Source: Pseudomonadota bacterium (GTDB lineage: Bacteria; Myxococcota_A; Polyangia; Polyangiales; Polyangiaceae). Taken from it: a stretch of 64,000 nucleotides of DNA. Of the stretch, positions 1 to 9,337 are shown one piece after another. The stretch is from contig JAEYWK010000042.1 of NCBI GenBank assembly GCA_023431345.1, forward strand, positions 1 to 64,000. Reading direction: 5' to 3'. The notes beneath the pieces were generated by a model, which was not told the origin of the DNA, did no database searches, and saw only the letters and a program-made list of their open reading frames with translations. How positions within the stretch are numbered: the stretch's first letter is position 1; every line of letters starts with the position of its first letter. Position numbers and translations under genes: made by a program.

Positions 1-118
1 CGATCCCGAGGTCGCGGCGGCGCGCGTCGTGCGCGACGAGCGCGGTCGCTACTCGACGGCCTCCCCCGCGCCGGACTTTCGGGACTGGGATCTCGACGCG
101 ACGGCCACGCCGTCGTGA
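1..118 (+). CDS. C-terminal end of an unidentified protein (5' partial)
   Basis: An open frame enters from the left edge and ends at a TGA at 116-118. About 38 residues are visible, ending in FRDWDLDATATPS. The codons favour G or C in third position, like the neighbouring genes, so it is probably a real gene end. No motif is recognisable and no function can be given. It converges on the phosphoglucomutase gene, with 6 bp between the two stop codons. Confidence 0.5.
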   Translation, partial: DPEVAAARVVRDERGRYSTASPAPDFRDWDLDATATPS

Positions 119-124
119 GGCGCT

Positions 125-1759
<1,635 letters not shown>

Positions 1760-1835
1760 GACGGGCCGGACCCTAGCATGGCGTCACGCCCCCCCGCGCC
1801 GGGGACCTGCTCCTGTTCGAGCGAAACGCGCCCGA

Positions 1836-1879
1836 CAAAAAGGCGACGGCGCCGGGCAGCTGATGCTGCCGGCGCCGTC
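1836..1879 (-). terminator. Rho-independent terminator of the hsp20 pair
   Basis: A strong GC hairpin lies at 1845-1879 (left arm gacggcgccgggcagc, loop tgat, right arm gctgccggcgccgtc, one bulged G). On the minus strand it is followed at once by five T residues (the A run at 1837-1841 on the plus strand). It lies just downstream of the hsp20 gene that ends at 1927 and separates that unit from pgm. Confidence 0.8.
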
Positions 1880-1926
1880 CAAGGGACCGAGGTTCGGGAC
1901 TGACGTGACGGAGGGACAGCGCAGGG

Positions 1927-2310
1927 TTATCCGGCGCGAACCTCGATCTTGCGAGGCTTGGTGTGAGCGGCCTTGGCCAGCCGCAGCTTCAGCACGCCGG
2001 CGTTGAGCTCCGCCGAAATGCCGTTCGGGTCGATCTGCTCGCTGACTCGGAACGTGCGTGCGTACACGCTGGCGGTGTCGCCGCTGCCGCGACGGCCTTC
2101 GATCTTCAGCTCTGGCGCCTCGAAGCTCACGACCAAGCCTTCAGGCTCTACGCCCGGCAAATCAGCGAGCAAGAGCAGCTCGTCGGCGCCCTCGTAGATG
2201 TCGACGGGCAGGGCTACTTCACGCGCGCGCGTGGCGGACACGGAGGCGTCGCTGGGTGCTGACACGGGCTTGTCTTCCTTGGAGCGAGTGAGGTTGTTGA
2301 AAAACGACAT
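1927..2310 (-). CDS. Small heat-shock protein, Hsp20/alpha-crystallin family (second of a pair)
   Basis: An ATP-independent holdase chaperone that binds unfolding proteins in the cytosol. At 127 residues it is essentially an alpha-crystallin domain with a short N-terminal arm. The domain begins at about residue 35 (ALPVDIYEGADELLLLADLPGV) and runs through a GL-containing strand and AGVLKLRLAKA to the end. The ATG is preceded by AGAGGA at good spacing (aagagaggatttgccatg). It follows the first hsp20 gene by 25 bp and is probably co-transcribed; a terminator lies just downstream. The two proteins are similar only at family level, so the pair may form hetero-oligomers (inference). Confidence 0.92.
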   Translation of the reverse strand: MSFFNNLTRSKEDKPVSAPSDASVSATRAREVALPVDIYEGADELLLLADLPGVEPEGLVVSFEAPELKIEGRRGSGDTASVYARTFRVSEQIDPNGISAELNAGVLKLRLAKAAHTKPRKIEVRAG

Positions 2311-2335
2311 GGCAAATCCTCTCTTGGAGCGGCGG

Positions 2336-2797
2336 TCAGGCGGCCTTCACGCTGATTTGGCGAGGTTGAGCCTCGGCGATCTTGGGCAAGGTCAGCGTGA
2401 GCACGCCGTTCTTGAGCGTGGCGGTGGTTTTGTCGGCGTCGACGCGCGTGGGCAGCTCGAAGCTCTTGGCGAAACGGAACGGGCGCCGCTCACGGCGATG
2501 AACGGAGTGCCCTTCCGGCACATCGAGCTTGCGCTCACCACGCAGCGTGACGGTGTTGCCGGCGACGCTGATTTCGAAGTCGTTCTCGGTGAGGCCAGGG
2601 ACGTCCGCGTGGAGCACGAAGCTGTCGCCCTGGTCGTCGAACGTCACGGGCGAGCTGGGCGGGGCCGCCGCGCGCTCGAACTCGCCGAAGAGGCGATCGA
2701 GCTCGCGTCGGAGCTGAGTGTGCGGCGCGTAGCCGCGTCCGAAGTCGGCGAAACCGAAGGCGGGCCAATCGTTGAAATCGCTGAAACGAGTGAGCAT
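2336..2797 (-). CDS. Small heat-shock protein, Hsp20/alpha-crystallin family (first of a pair)
   Basis: A 153-residue small heat-shock protein. The N-terminal arm (MLTRFSDFNDWPAFGF) is aromatic, as usual for substrate-binding arms. The alpha-crystallin domain spans about residues 50-150, with the typical VPGLTENDFEISVAGNTVTLRGERK strand pattern (partly quoted) and the conserved KNGVLTLTLPK near the end. The gene has a good Shine-Dalgarno (aaggag, 6 nt before the ATG). It is the promoter-proximal member of a two-gene heat-shock unit. I could not identify a convincing sigma-32-like promoter in the roughly 230 bp upstream. Confidence 0.94.
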   Translation of the reverse strand: MLTRFSDFNDWPAFGFADFGRGYAPHTQLRRELDRLFGEFERAAAPPSSPVTFDDQGDSFVLHADVPGLTENDFEISVAGNTVTLRGERKLDVPEGHSVHRRERRPFRFAKSFELPTRVDADKTTATLKNGVLTLTLPKIAEAQPRQISVKAA

Positions 2798-3031
2798 GAC
2801 GGTCTCCTTGCAGAAAGCGTGTGGATCGGAGAGCGCGCCAAGCCAGCGCGCCCATAGCTGGTGTCCGAAGGGTGCCGGCGCCGATTCGGGCTGGCGTCTC
2901 GTTCGGACCTCCTGAGATTGTGCATCGGCAAAACGCCGCGCAAGGGGGTCGCCGTCACTTTTTCGAGGAGACCCAGGCGCAGCCGGACGGAGCTTGAAAC
3001 CGCCTGATTTCAGCAGATCGGCGGCAGGCGG

Positions 3032-3886
3032 TCAGGGGACTTCGCGCAGCGTCACGCCTTCGACGGAGGGGGTCTTGTCTCCGCGCAGCAGGAAAGCGGG
3101 GTTGTCGAACGACACGCTCCCCTTGTTCTGCAGCGTGCAGTCGACCACGTGCTCGGCCTTGTCCGCCTGGTAGCGGCAGTACGGCGCCCCCAGCCACTCG
3201 ACCTTGACGGGGTGCGGAGCCGGCAGGCGGATCGACAAGCGGTATTTGCCTGCGTCGAGCGAGTAGCTGATGCGGCGATTCTGATCGACCGGCAACACCT
3301 CGGGCGTGAGCGTGCGCACGACCTGGACCTCGAGCTGGCGCGAGATCTGACCGGCGCGCGCCGTCACCTTCGAGGCGCCGACGCTGAGCGGCAGCAACCT
3401 GCCGCCGCGCGGCTGCACGATGGCGCCGCGCTCCGAGGTGAGGGTGACGGGCAGGTCGAGCTCCTTACCGGCGGCGTCGAGCACCTTGACCTGCGGATCG
3501 ACGTCGCCGGAAGCGATGTCGAGCGTGAGCTGGTCGGGCGCTTCCAGGCGCGACGCCAGCTTGCACGAGACCTTGGCCTTCGCCGTGACTCCGGAGATCG
3601 ACAGCGAGACGCTGCCGTCGCCGCTCTGCTGGCAGACCAGCACGCCGCGCTTGTCGACGCTGGCGAGCTCTGCCGGCGCGACCTGAAACTCGAGCTGCCC
3701 CCGCGGCGTATACGACGACCCGTCAGCCCTGAAAGCGCGAGCGTGCACGACGACCGGATCCTTCGAAGAGACGACCTCAGCCACCTCCAAGCGCAGCGAG
3801 CTCGGTGTCTCGAGCTGGTCGCAGCCGGGCAAGAGCCCCAGCGATAGGAGCGACGCGAACGGAAGGCGCGGGATGCCTGCTCTCAT
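3032..3886 (-). CDS. Putative lipoprotein with Ig-like (Big-type) repeats
   Basis: A predicted 284-residue secreted lipoprotein. I chose the ATG at 3886, which gives a short signal peptide (MRAGIPRLPFASLLSLG) and a lipobox LLPGC with Cys22. It also lies only 8 bp after the stop of the upstream methyltransferase gene, so the two are probably co-transcribed. A longer reading to 3958 would put charged sequence before the signal peptide. The body is beta-rich, with phrases such as SGDGSVSLSISGVTAKAKVSC and GASKVTARAGQISRQLEV that resemble bacterial Ig-like (Big) domains. No catalytic motif is seen; the function is unknown. Confidence 0.7.
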   Translation of the reverse strand: MRAGIPRLPFASLLSLGLLPGCDQLETPSSLRLEVAEVVSSKDPVVVHARAFRADGSSYTPRGQLEFQVAPAELASVDKRGVLVCQQSGDGSVSLSISGVTAKAKVSCKLASRLEAPDQLTLDIASGDVDPQVKVLDAAGKELDLPVTLTSERGAIVQPRGGRLLPLSVGASKVTARAGQISRQLEVQVVRTLTPEVLPVDQNRRISYSLDAGKYRLSIRLPAPHPVKVEWLGAPYCRYQADKAEHVVDCTLQNKGSVSFDNPAFLLRGDKTPSVEGVTLREVP

Positions 3887-3894
3887 GACGCTGC

Positions 3895-4785
3895 TCACGG
3901 CTTGCGCGCGCTCGCACAACCAACGTTCAAGCTGAGCTCGAGCTTGCCCTCCGACCAATACTTGTCGATGGCGTCACGCACGTAGCTGAGCGGCTTGGCC
4001 ACGTCTTCCACGCCTATCCAGGCCTTTACCTCGGGCAGGATCAAGAGGCGGCTGACCGGGTCTTCGACGAACGCGCGACCGCTGTCGAAGGTGAGGCTGG
4101 TCTGACGGATTTCGACGTCGACGTCGGCGAGGCCAACTTGCTCGAGCTCCTCGGAGATCGACTCGATGCTGGGGCGCGCGAGCAGGGCCGCCTCCACCGC
4201 CTTGGAGAACTCGCTGTCGTCGTGCTTCAGGGCGTACTCGCGAAAAAGGTCCGCGATCTCCTGAAACGACCCGCGCAGCGGCAACGCGATCAACGCTTGG
4301 CCCCCCGGGCACAGCAGCCGCTCCATCTCGCTCAGCAGCGAGATGCGGTCATCGCCGCCGAGGGCGGGATGCAAAGTCAAGGCGTGGGTGTACAGACCTT
4401 CCTCGAGCTCAAGGCTCCCGTCGCCGGCGGGACGGTACTCGACGCGTACATCGCCCATCACCTGAGCCTTGTTGCGAGCGAGCTCGAGAGCGGGCAGCGA
4501 GCTGTCGATGCCTACGATGTCGGCCCCGTCGGCCTGCTCGTAGATCCGTAGGTCCGGATAGCCCGTCCGACAGCCGAGGTGGATGATGCGCGCCGATTCG
4601 CCCACGAGCAGCATCTGCTGCAGCAGCTCGCCGAAGAGCGAGAGGTAGCGCGGCACGACGAACGTCTCCAAGATGGCAGCGTCAGCCGGGCTCAGCTTGT
4701 CGGTCGGAAACACGAATCCGTCGAGGTAACAGACCTTTTTCTGGGAAGCTAGCCTCGAATCCCGGCGTTTCTTCGCTAGGGTCAC
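3895..4785 (-). CDS. SAM-dependent methyltransferase
   Basis: A predicted 296-residue class I methyltransferase. The SAM-binding motif I reads ARIIHLGCRTGYPDL, with an acidic motif II (DIVGIDSS), followed by the rest of a Rossmann fold. The C-terminal third has no recognisable motif. The start is assigned to GTG at 4785 (VTLAKKRRDSRLASQ). Reading further upstream gives Arg-rich, low-quality sequence antisense to the M23 peptidase gene. The substrate is unknown. It diverges from the M23 peptidase with a 38-bp gap and sits 8 bp upstream of the lipoprotein gene in the same direction. Confidence 0.8.
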   Translation of the reverse strand: MTLAKKRRDSRLASQKKVCYLDGFVFPTDKLSPADAAILETFVVPRYLSLFGELLQQMLLVGESARIIHLGCRTGYPDLRIYEQADGADIVGIDSSLPALELARNKAQVMGDVRVEYRPAGDGSLELEEGLYTHALTLHPALGGDDRISLLSEMERLLCPGGQALIALPLRGSFQEIADLFREYALKHDDSEFSKAVEAALLARPSIESISEELEQVGLADVDVEIRQTSLTFDSGRAFVEDPVSRLLILPEVKAWIGVEDVAKPLSYVRDAIDKYWSEGKLELSLNVGCASARKP

Positions 4786-4823
4786 GGCGCGTCCGCTAGA
4801 GAAACGCCCCAGGCCTCCTGAAC

Positions 4824-5708
4824 GTGCCCTTCCCGCGATTTCATCCCCGCACCCGCGCCGCTGCAGCGCTCTTGACGCTCGCCGTCGCGACGCGCGCCCT
4901 CGCTCTCGTGCCCGAGCCAGAGACAAAGGATGCGGCGACGGACGGATGGCCAGGCGCGGCGAAGGTCGTCGAAGGCTCAGCAGACGGCAGCGCCGCGAGC
5001 CCTCAGCCGAGCGCCCTGTGTCCGGAAGCGACCCTGCCTGACGGGAACGTCTGCGTGCCCGTGCTCGACACAACGCGCGGCGGCGAGGCGCTGGCCGAGC
5101 AGCGAGGAGCACACCACGATCGCCGCGGGCGCCTGCGCGTCTACGACCAAATCCCACGACGCCCCGAGCGGCCGGCGGATTACCGCAAATACCAGCTCCC
5201 CATCCCCCCTCTGCCTGCACAGTCGTTCGTGACGAGCGGCTACGATCTGAACCTCCCCGACGAAGAACAGCGCCGCGGCGCCGAGATGAAAGCGGTCGGG
5301 CACGGCGGCATCGACTTGGCTCAGAAGCGGGGCACCCCCGTTTTGCTCGTTCCGCTCGAGCACCAGGTCGGTGAGGCCGACGTGCTGTTCGTCGGCAAGC
5401 TCTTCGGCAACTCGGTCGTGACCCACCATGCCGTGCGCGAAGGGGGAGCTCTGCGCGATTATCTGGTGATCCACGGTCACCTCGAGAAGCCCGCTTCCGG
5501 CCTCAGCAAGGGCGGGGCGGTACCGGCGGGCAGCGTCGTTGGCTACGTCGGTGACTCCGGGAGCCCTGGTGTCGTGCATCTGCACCTCGAGGTGCGTCGC
5601 GCGCGCGAAGGAGTATCGCTTTCGTCGCTCGCCCCCGGTGAGCTGGCCCACAACTCGAAAACGGTGGCGTGCGATCCGCGCAACGTGCTGCCGCTGTTGA
5701 CTCCCTAG
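4824..5708 (+). CDS. M23 (LytM-type) peptidase, secreted
   Basis: A probable peptidoglycan endopeptidase, or a LytM-fold activator of amidases, 294 residues long. The N-terminus (RAAAALLTLAVATRALAL) is a signal peptide, so it acts outside the inner membrane. The LytM core is at about residues 155-260. It has the zinc ligands HGGID (His160, Asp164), a mid-domain IHGH (His217/219) and the closing HLHLEV (His252/254), so catalytic residues appear complete. The linker at residues 30-130 is variable. The start is GTG at 4824. The gene diverges from the methyltransferase and converges on the response regulator gene. Confidence 0.88.
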   Translation: MPFPRFHPRTRAAAALLTLAVATRALALVPEPETKDAATDGWPGAAKVVEGSADGSAASPQPSALCPEATLPDGNVCVPVLDTTRGGEALAEQRGAHHDRRGRLRVYDQIPRRPERPADYRKYQLPIPPLPAQSFVTSGYDLNLPDEEQRRGAEMKAVGHGGIDLAQKRGTPVLLVPLEHQVGEADVLFVGKLFGNSVVTHHAVREGGALRDYLVIHGHLEKPASGLSKGGAVPAGSVVGYVGDSGSPGVVHLHLEVRRAREGVSLSSLAPGELAHNSKTVACDPRNVLPLLTP

Positions 5709-5748
5709 GCGACGGGCGCGCGACGGACACGTCCAGCGCTAGCGGGCC

Positions 5749-6435
5749 CTAGGGCGCCAGCTTGTAGCCGAAGCCGTAAACCGTCAGGATGTGCTCCGGC
5801 CGGTCCGGGTGCCGTTCGAGCTTGCGCCGCAGCTTGACGATGAAGTTGTCGATGGTGCGGTTGCTCGGGGTCGCTTCGAGCCCCCAAATCTTGTTCAGAA
5901 TCTCGTCGCGACTGACGGGCTGCCCCGCCCGCTCGTGCAGCAGACGCAGCAGCTCCACCTCGTAGAACGAGAGCGACTCGACGGCGCTGCCGCGCTGCAG
6001 GGTGTGCGCGGACAGGTTCACCTGGGATTCACCGATGGTGAACGACTGCTGCTCGCTGCCGCGCTGCGTGCGACGGAAGATGGCTCGGATCCGCGCCACC
6101 AGCTCCCCCACGCTGAAAGGCTTGGTAACGTAGTCGTCCGCGCCCGCGTCTAGGCCGCGGATCTTGTCGGCTTCTTGGCTCTTGGCCGTGAGCATCAGAA
6201 TGGGCACGACCGGATCGCTGCGGCGGATCTCCTGGCAGACCTGGTAGCCGTTGATGTCGGGCAGCATCAAGTCGAGGAGCACGGCATGAGGGCGCTCGCT
6301 CTTCGCCAACGTCACCCCTTCGCGACCGGTGGAGCACGTCACGACTTGGAAGCCCTCGAACTCGAGCGCGTCTTTCAGACCTAGCGCGAGCTGAGGCTCG
6401 TCTTCGACGACCAGGATCGTTTGCTTGGCATCCAT
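5749..6435 (-). CDS. OmpR/PhoB-family response regulator
   Basis: A 228-residue two-domain transcription regulator. The receiver domain (about residues 5-118) has the acidic pair Glu11-Asp12, the phospho-acceptor Asp55 in LLDLMLP, the Thr of MLTAKS and the conserved Lys of VTKPF. The C-terminal winged helix (about residues 130-226) carries the family pattern ending in TVYGFGYKLAP. No sensor kinase gene is adjacent, so the partner is unknown (orphan regulator). The start codon directly precedes the first beta strand (TILVVEDEP). Confidence 0.94.
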   Translation of the reverse strand: MDAKQTILVVEDEPQLALGLKDALEFEGFQVVTCSTGREGVTLAKSERPHAVLLDLMLPDINGYQVCQEIRRSDPVVPILMLTAKSQEADKIRGLDAGADDYVTKPFSVGELVARIRAIFRRTQRGSEQQSFTIGESQVNLSAHTLQRGSAVESLSFYEVELLRLLHERAGQPVSRDEILNKIWGLEATPSNRTIDNFIVKLRRKLERHPDRPEHILTVYGFGYKLAP

Positions 6436-6476
6436 GCGACGGCGCCCTGCAGCTTACACCAGCCCACAAACGCACG

Positions 6477-6502
6477 CGGCCCCCTAGGAACCTAGGAGGC
6501 CG
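6477..6502 (-). terminator. Possible terminator or hairpin after the vWA lipoprotein gene
   Basis: An inverted repeat cggccccctagg / cctaggaggccg with one mismatch lies 41 bp after the stop of the minus-strand gene ending at 6544. The inner halves are each the palindrome CCTAGG. A second short palindrome, ggacccgcgcgggtcc, lies at 6510-6525. The T-rich stretch after the hairpin is weak (tttgtg), so it may act as a Rho-independent terminator only partly. Confidence 0.35.
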
Positions 6503-6543
6503 CTCGCGTGGACCCGCGCGGGTCCGCTTTGCGTGGGCTCGGC

Positions 6544-9012
6544 CTATTGGCTGCCGAGCGAGGCGCCGAGGCACGCGACCAGCGCGATCGAGCCCGGTGC
6601 CGGCGTGTCACCGACGAAGCGGAGCAAGCGCTTGCTGTCCGCCGTGCACTCTTTCACCAGGGCTTCATTGCCGACGTGCGGCTCGTTCGGCGCAGCGTTG
6701 ATGTAGCAGTAACCAGGCACGGACGGCGGGCTAGATTCGTACTGGCACGCCTGCAGATCCGCACCGCTGAGCTGAGCCAGCTCGCACGTGCAGTAAGCGC
6801 TGCAAGCCGTGCCGTTGCCGTCGCACGTGCCGTTCTGCTTGAGCTTCTTCAGCACCGCATCGCGCAGCTCGGTTCGAGACCCTGGCTTACGGGGATCACT
6901 GCCGTCGAGCGCGATGCGGTTGGCGTTGGGATCACATGCGCAAGCTGCGCCGTTTTGCGGCAACACCGCCTCGATGACCGCGCACGGCACCTGACCGGCC
7001 TCGATGCCCGCCATGTCGGTCTCGGCCGGAACGAGCGGACGCGGCAGGCACTTGCCCTTCAGCGCTTCCTTCAGGCGATCGATGATGGCCTTGACCGCAG
7101 GGTTGTAGCCGTAGTCGTTGTTGGCGGTGTCGAGCACCTTCGGGCAAATCGAGGCGATGATCGAGTTGTCCTTGAACTCACGCAGCACCTGGAGATGGCG
7201 CAAGCCCGGATAGGCCTTGGCGAAATGCTGCGTGGTGCCCGTAGGCCCACCGCCCGGCGGCTGACAAAGCGGGCGATTGTACGGCAGATCTTCGTCGTAA
7301 CAGTCGCAACCCTTATTGGCATCGAAGGCCGCTTTGTCGCAGGTGATCGGCTCGGCTAGCGGGAAGGTGCATGCGTACTGCAAGTCGCGGCTGCCGACGT
7401 TCGCCTGCTCGTGGCCGTTGATGGGGTTCGCCTTGGGGTTCGTCGACGTGCTCGGCACGAGCGCGTCCATCGTGATGGGGTTGGCCTGCGCCACGCCCTG
7501 CGCCGCGAGAGTCGTGCGATCTTCGGGCGTTTCGACCATCAGCGGGTCGGTGGGCAAGACGGGGGCGGCGTTCGCGCCCGGGTTCGGGTTGCCCAGGATC
7601 ACGTCCCAACGGCCCTTGGCGTCGAGCTCAGCTGCCGTGAGGTAGCGAAGGCCAGCGTTCGGCGCCAGGCTCTCGTCATCCGCGATGTCCTGCCAGGGCA
7701 CGCCGACGATGCCCGCGAGGAACACCAAGCCGCGATCGCGTGGGGGCTTGTCCGCGCCGGGAGCGAAGAGCGGGTTCACGACCTCGGCGCCGTCGCGCGT
7801 GCGCACGGTGGGCGAGCGGAGCGCGTCCGAGTAGCGGGTGGTTGGGTAGAGTAGCTCGAAGCCGAAGCGGCGCTTCTGCTGCCAACAGCGCAGGTTCAGG
7901 TCGTCGGAGTCACCCGCCAGGTTGAGGTACTGCCCCTTGGAGCACTCGGCGTCGGCTTTGATGTCGCCGCAGCCCGCGTTCGCCGCGCCCTCACCGCAAG
8001 ATTGGCAGCACTTGTCGTTGGGGTTGGCGGCGCAGGCGGAGGTAGAGCGGAACATCGGCGATTGCCGCGCGATGAGCCAGCCGTAGCCCTCGTCTTGAAT
8101 CGAACAGTCGTTTTCGTCCGTCAGCATGACGATCGCCACGAGCGAGTCGGGGCGCAGGAACTCGGCGCGCTGAGCGAGCACCACCGGATCCACGTCAATT
8201 CTTCCTTCACCGTTCAGGCGCGGGTACGCGCGCGACGTCGCTGAATCCACCACGATGGCAGCCGGCGGCTCCGGATCGACCAGGAAGCGGTACCAAGCTT
8301 CGAGCGAGGCCTCGTAGCCGCAGCCCCTCTCACCGGAGCTCTTCACCATCGCCGTGAAGTTATCGGTGAACGCTTGGCCGCTGTTCTCGCCCGCCGGGTT
8401 GTACTTCCCGTTCGTGGTGTCCCACTTGAGGAAGCCGGCGCCCTTGTACGTCGTCAGGCCCGGGCGGATCTGACCGAGCAGGTGCGCGTGATCATCCTTA
8501 TCAGGGTCGACGCACACGTCCTTGGCGCCGGCCGCACCGTGCGACCCCAAGCTCGAGGTGATGACGCCGACGTGGATGTCTTTGATGGGGCTGAATTCGG
8601 GGCTGCCCTGGGCGCATTTGCCGGAGGCGTCGGCGTTGACACCCTCGAGCGCAATGCCGTCCCTCTCTTGGGCCGGCGTGCAATTGTCACCGGGCGCACA
8701 CGGTTTGACGCAGATGGGTGTGATCAGGCGTTCGACCAGCAGCGGCACGGCCTCCGCCAAGATGGCCTGCTTGTCGGCCATCGAGATCGAGTTATCGATC
8801 ATGAAGAGCAAGTCGATCTTATCGACGGCGGTCTGACGGATCTCGTCGACGTAGACGTTGCTCGTCTTCGGAACCGCGGGGGCGACCGGGCGGTCGAGGC
8901 AGCCGGCGGTCACGGCAGCGCCGCCCGCCATGACTGCCAAACCGGCAAGGCCAGCTCGCAGCAGCGACCACGCGCTGCGGGGAGACTGGCTCGACTTACG
9001 CTTCAGCATCAT
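6544..9012 (-). CDS. vWA-domain lipoprotein, cysteine-rich (paralogue 2 of a tandem pair)
   Basis: A predicted 822-residue surface lipoprotein. The ATG at 9012 has an excellent Shine-Dalgarno (aaggag, 8 nt upstream). It gives a long signal peptide (AGLAGLAVMAGGAAVTAGC) with lipobox Cys38. The von Willebrand A domain starts at about residue 65, and its MIDAS motif DNSIS (Asp73, Ser75, Ser77) is intact. Later MLTDENDCSIQD probably carries another acidic MIDAS-region element. The middle and C-terminal parts hold many cysteines (CCQSCGEG, GCDCYDED, CTCELAQL), suggesting disulfides. The paralogue upstream shares this whole architecture, including the C-terminal LLRFVGDTPAPGSIALVACLGA. The role is unknown; adhesion or surface assembly is a guess from the vWA fold. 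Confidence 0.82.
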   Translation of the reverse strand: MMLKRKSSQSPRSAWSLLRAGLAGLAVMAGGAAVTAGCLDRPVAPAVPKTSNVYVDEIRQTAVDKIDLLFMIDNSISMADKQAILAEAVPLLVERLITPICVKPCAPGDNCTPAQERDGIALEGVNADASGKCAQGSPEFSPIKDIHVGVITSSLGSHGAAGAKDVCVDPDKDDHAHLLGQIRPGLTTYKGAGFLKWDTTNGKYNPAGENSGQAFTDNFTAMVKSSGERGCGYEASLEAWYRFLVDPEPPAAIVVDSATSRAYPRLNGEGRIDVDPVVLAQRAEFLRPDSLVAIVMLTDENDCSIQDEGYGWLIARQSPMFRSTSACAANPNDKCCQSCGEGAANAGCGDIKADAECSKGQYLNLAGDSDDLNLRCWQQKRRFGFELLYPTTRYSDALRSPTVRTRDGAEVVNPLFAPGADKPPRDRGLVFLAGIVGVPWQDIADDESLAPNAGLRYLTAAELDAKGRWDVILGNPNPGANAAPVLPTDPLMVETPEDRTTLAAQGVAQANPITMDALVPSTSTNPKANPINGHEQANVGSRDLQYACTFPLAEPITCDKAAFDANKGCDCYDEDLPYNRPLCQPPGGGPTGTTQHFAKAYPGLRHLQVLREFKDNSIIASICPKVLDTANNDYGYNPAVKAIIDRLKEALKGKCLPRPLVPAETDMAGIEAGQVPCAVIEAVLPQNGAACACDPNANRIALDGSDPRKPGSRTELRDAVLKKLKQNGTCDGNGTACSAYCTCELAQLSGADLQACQYESSPPSVPGYCYINAAPNEPHVGNEALVKECTADSKRLLRFVGDTPAPGSIALVACLGASLGSQ

Positions 9013-9337
9013 TGGAAAGACTCCTTGAGTGGACCGAAAACCGTCGAGCGAACCTGGGGAGGATGCTCGCGGGATAGTGCGAGGAACGGCGCCGCAAAGC
9101 ACGGCCCGTGCGGCGGAGCGGAGGTTACGGGGCCGCGAGCCAATTTGTCAACGCTGCGAAACCGCAGGAACAAAGGTCGAGCGGACCCATACATCGCAGC
9201 GTCATGCAGCAACCAACGTGCCACATCCACGGCGCACGATCTTGGGCCCGAATCGGCACCCGACTGACAACGTCGTTGGCACCTGTGAAGCGGGTCGCCA
9301 ACGACGTTGCGGCCTCTATCAAGGCGCTCAGTGAATC
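9013..9337. other. Intergenic region between the two vWA lipoprotein genes
   Basis: This 325-bp stretch has no coding frame I would support. It holds the ribosome binding site of the downstream lipoprotein gene (near 9021-9026) and a perfect 13-bp inverted repeat at 9268-9309. The long-range composition is less regular than in the genes. A promoter for the downstream gene could lie here, but no clear -35/-10 pair was found. Confidence 0.6.
9268..9309. repeat. Perfect 13-bp inverted repeat, 16-nt loop
   Basis: The arm caacgtcgttggc (9268-9280) is matched exactly by gccaacgacgttg (9297-9309) around 16 nt. It sits 28 bp beyond the stop codon of the upstream vWA gene and about 255 bp before the next vWA gene. 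It could be a terminator without a clear U tract, a transcript-stabilising stem, or a protein-binding site. Confidence 0.7.

Noticed and set aside
4786..5220. N-terminal extension of the methyltransferase frame
   Set aside because: It is antisense to the M23 peptidase gene and Arg/Gly-rich, without homology; the GTG at 4785 is a better start.
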